This document shows, piece after piece, positions 61,609 to 64,000 of a DNA stretch of 64,000 bases (within the stretch, counting starts at the first letter, position 1; each line of letters begins with the position of its first letter). The stretch covers positions 1-64,000 of the forward strand of contig CALFEQ010000127.1 of NCBI GenBank assembly GCA_937949945.1. Reading direction: 5' to 3'. The notes beneath the pieces are model-generated. The model searched no databases. It was not told the DNA's origin and saw only the letters and a list, made by a program, of their open reading frames with translations. This DNA comes from an uncultured Myxococcales bacterium. GTDB lineage: Bacteria > Myxococcota_A > Polyangia > Polyangiales > Polyangiaceae. A program made the position numbers and the translations under genes.

Positions 61609-62121
61609 TCAGCGCTCGGCGTCGTCGGCGCAGTGCTCGAGCAGGCATTCCACGGCCTGCGTGCAGGTCGGATCCGCGTCGCAGACGGTCTGGGCCAGCT
61701 CCAAGCACTCCGCGGCGGTGGTGTCGCTGTCCAGGCACGCCACGCACGCGTCGTCCGGGTCCTCGGGAATGTCTGCGCAGACCGTCGTCGCGCATGCGTC
61801 CTTGCACGGGTTGTCGCACGCGCACGCGAGGTACGTGCCGTCGAACGGCAGGGTCGCCTCCGGCACTCCGCAGCACTTCTCGCACGCGACGAGGTCTTCT
61901 TCTTTCGAGCAATCCTTCGGGCCGTCGTCGCCGGGCGTCTCGTCGGACGCGTCGGAGGTCCCCGCGTCGGTCTCACCGGCATCCTCACCGGCATTGGTGC
62001 CGCCGCTGCTGCTGCCTCCGCTGCTTCCGTTCGTCGTGGTGGTGGTCGTCGTCGTGCAGGCGACGACGAGGATGGCGAGCGCAGCTGCGCTCCCGGCGAT
62101 GAGTCGCGTGATCGTGAGCAT
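61609..62121 (-). CDS. Small Cys-rich lipoprotein
   Basis: 170 residues. The signal peptide has lipobox AILVVAC followed by an oligo-Thr run and an Asp/Gly/Ser linker. A C-terminal domain of about 95 residues has some 14 Cys (CEKCCG, CACDNPCKDAC, CVACLDSDTTAAEC). It is a tandem paralogue of the frameshifted copy downstream; the spacing of most Cys is conserved between the two. No function known. Divergent from the biotin carboxylase gene. Confidence 0.82.
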   Translation of the reverse strand: MLTITRLIAGSAAALAILVVACTTTTTTTTNGSSGGSSSGGTNAGEDAGETDAGTSDASDETPGDDGPKDCSKEEDLVACEKCCGVPEATLPFDGTYLACACDNPCKDACATTVCADIPEDPDDACVACLDSDTTAAECLELAQTVCDADPTCTQAVECLLEHCADDAER

Positions 62122-62246
62122 CCGTTCGAAGACCTCCGGCGCGGGACCTTACACCCACCGGGCGTCATCTGCTCGAGCTTCGCGTCCCGTTCCGCGTCGT
62201 TCGCTCCGTCGATGACCCGTCCCGGCATGCGTGGTATCGGTGCGCC

Positions 62247-63644
62247 ATGCCGTTCGACAAGGTCCTCGTCTGCAACCGCGGAGAGATCGCTCGCCGCGTC
62301 ATCCGCACCTGCAAGCGCCTCGGCATCGCGACCGTCGCGATCCACTCCGAGGCGGACGCCGACGCGCCCCACGTCACCGACGCCGACGAAGCCGTGCTCG
62401 TCGGTCCGGCGCCGGCGAAGGACTCGTACTTGAACGTCGAGGCGATCCTCGCCGCCATCAAGAAGACGGGCGCGAAGGCGGTGCACCCGGGCTACGGCTT
62501 CTTGAGCGAGAACTCGAAGTTCGCGCGCGCCGTCGCCGAGGCCGGCGCCGTCTTCGTCGGGCCGTCGCCGGACACGCTCGACGCGTTCGGCGACAAGATG
62601 AAGGCGCGGCACGTGGCGCTTTCCGTCGGCACCTCGCCGGTGCCCGGCACCGACGAGCCCATCGCCATCGACACGCCCGAGGGCATCGCCCACGCGAAGG
62701 AGGTCGCGGCGAAGATCGGATACCCGATCGTGGCCAAGGCGGTCGGCGGCGGCGGCGGCATCGGGATGCAGGTCGTCCAGGACGAGTCCGGCCTCGAGCG
62801 CGCGCTCAAGTCCTGCTCCGATCGCGGCAAGGCGAGCTTCGCCGATCCGCGCGTGTACATCGAGCGCTACGTCGGGACGCCGCGGCACATCGAGGTGCAG
62901 GTCTTCTGCGATCGGCACGGGCAGGCGTTCGCCCTCGGCGAGCGCGAGTGCAGCGTCCAGCGCCGGCACCAGAAGATCATCGAGGAGTCGCCGTCCGCGG
63001 CGTCCTTCTTCGCAGGGGAAGAGGGCGAGCGCCGGCGTGCGGACCTCTACGCCGCCGCGCTCCGCGTCGTGAAGAAGGTGAACTACGTCGGCGCGGGTAC
63101 GTGCGAGTTCATCGCCGACGAGAGCGGCCAGCTCTACTTCCTCGAAGTGAACGCGCGCCTGCAGGTCGAGCACCCCGTGACGGAGATGGTCACCGGCCTC
63201 GATCTCGTCGAGCTCCAGCTCCGGGTCGCCGCCGGCGAGAAGCTGCCCGATCTCTCGAGCGTCGCGCGCAAGGGACACGCGATCGAGGCGCGTGTCTATG
63301 CCGAGGACCCGAGCAAGAGCTTCATCCCGAAGCCGGGGCCGATCGACGAGCTCGTGTGGGCCGGCGGGGCGGGCGAGGCGCAGACGCAGACGCTGCGCGT
63401 CGAGTCCGGCGTGAAGGCCGGCAGCAAGGTCACGCCCTACTACGATCCGATGATCGCCAAGGTGATCGCCTGGGGCGAGACGCGCGACGCCGCCATCGCG
63501 GAGCTCGATCGCGCCCTCGCCGGCACGCGGATCGCACCGCTCGTCACGAACGTCGATTTCCTTCGCAAAGTCCTCGCGAGCGACGAGTTCCGTGCGGGCG
63601 CGTACGACACGCGCTTCGCCGAGGCCCTCGCGAAGCGCCCGTGA
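62247..63644 (+). CDS. accC: Biotin carboxylase (acetyl-/propionyl-CoA carboxylase type)
   Basis: 465 residues. It carboxylates biotin on a carrier protein using ATP and bicarbonate. The protein shows the N-terminal FDKVLVCNRGEIARRVIRTC, AVHPGYGFLSENSKFA, the ATP-grasp Gly loop VAKAVGGGGGIGM, RECSVQRRHQKIIEESPS, and catalytic EVNARLQVEHPVTEMVTG. Length fits a stand-alone subunit. No biotinyl carrier (accB) or carboxyltransferase gene is adjacent, so it may serve acetyl-CoA, propionyl-CoA or another acyl-CoA carboxylase. Confidence 0.94.
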   Translation: MPFDKVLVCNRGEIARRVIRTCKRLGIATVAIHSEADADAPHVTDADEAVLVGPAPAKDSYLNVEAILAAIKKTGAKAVHPGYGFLSENSKFARAVAEAGAVFVGPSPDTLDAFGDKMKARHVALSVGTSPVPGTDEPIAIDTPEGIAHAKEVAAKIGYPIVAKAVGGGGGIGMQVVQDESGLERALKSCSDRGKASFADPRVYIERYVGTPRHIEVQVFCDRHGQAFALGERECSVQRRHQKIIEESPSAASFFAGEEGERRRADLYAAALRVVKKVNYVGAGTCEFIADESGQLYFLEVNARLQVEHPVTEMVTGLDLVELQLRVAAGEKLPDLSSVARKGHAIEARVYAEDPSKSFIPKPGPIDELVWAGGAGEAQTQTLRVESGVKAGSKVTPYYDPMIAKVIAWGETRDAAIAELDRALAGTRIAPLVTNVDFLRKVLASDEFRAGAYDTRFAEALAKRP

Positions 63645-63690
63645 GCGAAAGGGCGATCTTTCCGCACGGGGCTTCGCAGGTCCCGGGCTT

Positions 63691-63708
63691 GTCACCCTGA
63701 AAGGTGAC
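63691..63708. terminator. Short hairpin after accC
   Basis: GTCACC, loop CTGAAA, GGTGAC, a perfect 6-bp stem 47 bp after the biotin carboxylase stop. There is no U-tract. It is a candidate terminator only. Confidence 0.4.
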
Positions 63709-63754
63709 GTGCGGCGTCTTGCTGGCGCGACCCTCGGCGGCTATCACGACCCTC

Positions 63755-64000
63755 GTGAGCGAGTGGTACCTCTACGACGACGAAGGGAAGCATCGCGGCC
63801 CGCTGACGACGCAGGCGCTCCTCGATGCGATTCGCGCGGGCGAGGTCGCCGAAGACGCTTGGGTCGCGCCGGAGAAGTTCTTCGAGCCGCCGGGGGCCTC
63901 GGGGTGGCGGCGGGCGACCGACATCCCCGAGCTCGCGGAGAAGATCCGCGCGCTCGGCGTCAAGTCACCGCTCAACGTCGCGCTCGTCGACGGGGCCTTC
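63755..64000 (+). CDS. GYF-like domain protein, partial (continues beyond window)
   Basis: Starts with GTG 63755; 82 residues are visible. The N-terminus SEWYLYDDEGKHRGPLTTQA then LLDAIRAGEVAEDAWVAPE matches the GYF_2-type pattern W.y...g...GP.....l...i..G.v..d..v. These domains bind proline-rich peptides or serve as adaptors and often precede membrane segments. The remainder of the protein is outside the window. Confidence 0.75.
   Translation, partial: MSEWYLYDDEGKHRGPLTTQALLDAIRAGEVAEDAWVAPEKFFEPPGASGWRRATDIPELAEKIRALGVKSPLNVALVDGAF

Noticed and set aside
63755..64000. accB or carboxyltransferase gene downstream of accC
   Set aside because: The visible N-terminus matches a GYF-like domain and shows no biotinyl motif.

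Overview
The window is about 70% G+C DNA on which almost every gene has long shadow reading frames on the other strand. The gene content points to Myxococcota, most likely a Polyangia/Sorangiineae-type bacterium. The evidence is three Hanks-type Ser/Thr kinases, many signal-II lipoproteins with Asp/Ala/Gly-rich linkers after the lipobox, Cys-rich 'CGxxxDGCG' repeat proteins, an RCC1-repeat lipoprotein, a membrane-tailed sigma factor and many GTGA/ATGA-coupled operons. This placement is inferred from gene style; no rRNA or tRNA gene was seen.

Layout. 1-4486 (minus): a translationally coupled SrfB-type cluster whose last gene leaves the window. 4646-8787: a Cys-rich lipoprotein, an ECF-like sigma factor with a C-terminal membrane anchor, a Cys-rich/C2-like lipoprotein and an OmpA-like lipoprotein. 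9133-11944 (minus): rpsO-pnp. 12243-17028 (plus): a Ser/Thr kinase coupled to a zinc-ribbon protein and a small membrane protein, then a TerC-family protein. 17183-28585 (minus): envelope and secreted proteins (a beta-barrel, a calcium-repeat lipoprotein coupled to a 5'-nucleotidase-like enzyme, an alpha/beta hydrolase, an 853-residue lipoprotein, and a PA14-GH43 glycosidase).

28836-39054 (minus) is a nitrogen-PTS/LPS-transport neighbourhood: lptA-like, lptB, a winged-helix gene, rpoN, hpf, ptsN, hprK, rapZ, ptsH, ptsI. The last five genes overlap. Both the His and the Ser phosphorylation sites of HPr are present, so HPr kinase and Enzyme I probably compete for HPr; no sugar permease is visible. 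39094-51672 holds an eight-repeat Cys-rich lipoprotein, a TPR-dynamin-like GTPase, an NFACT/RqcH-like protein, a second kinase, an M48-like metalloprotease lipoprotein, larE and a lipoprotein.

51889-58148 (plus) is a complete imuA-imuB-dnaE2 mutagenesis cassette with a palindromic LexA-type operator on the imuA start. 58455-64000 holds a third kinase, the RCC1 lipoprotein, two paralogous small Cys-rich lipoproteins (one frameshifted), a biotin carboxylase and the start of a GYF-like protein.

The main unexplained feature is a dispersed family of tandem 7-bp repeats, consensus GAGGACY and TGGAGCC, in seven intergenic gaps. Blocks often sit a few bases after stop codons, sometimes face each other across a short spacer, and in several gaps accompany perfect GC-rich hairpins.
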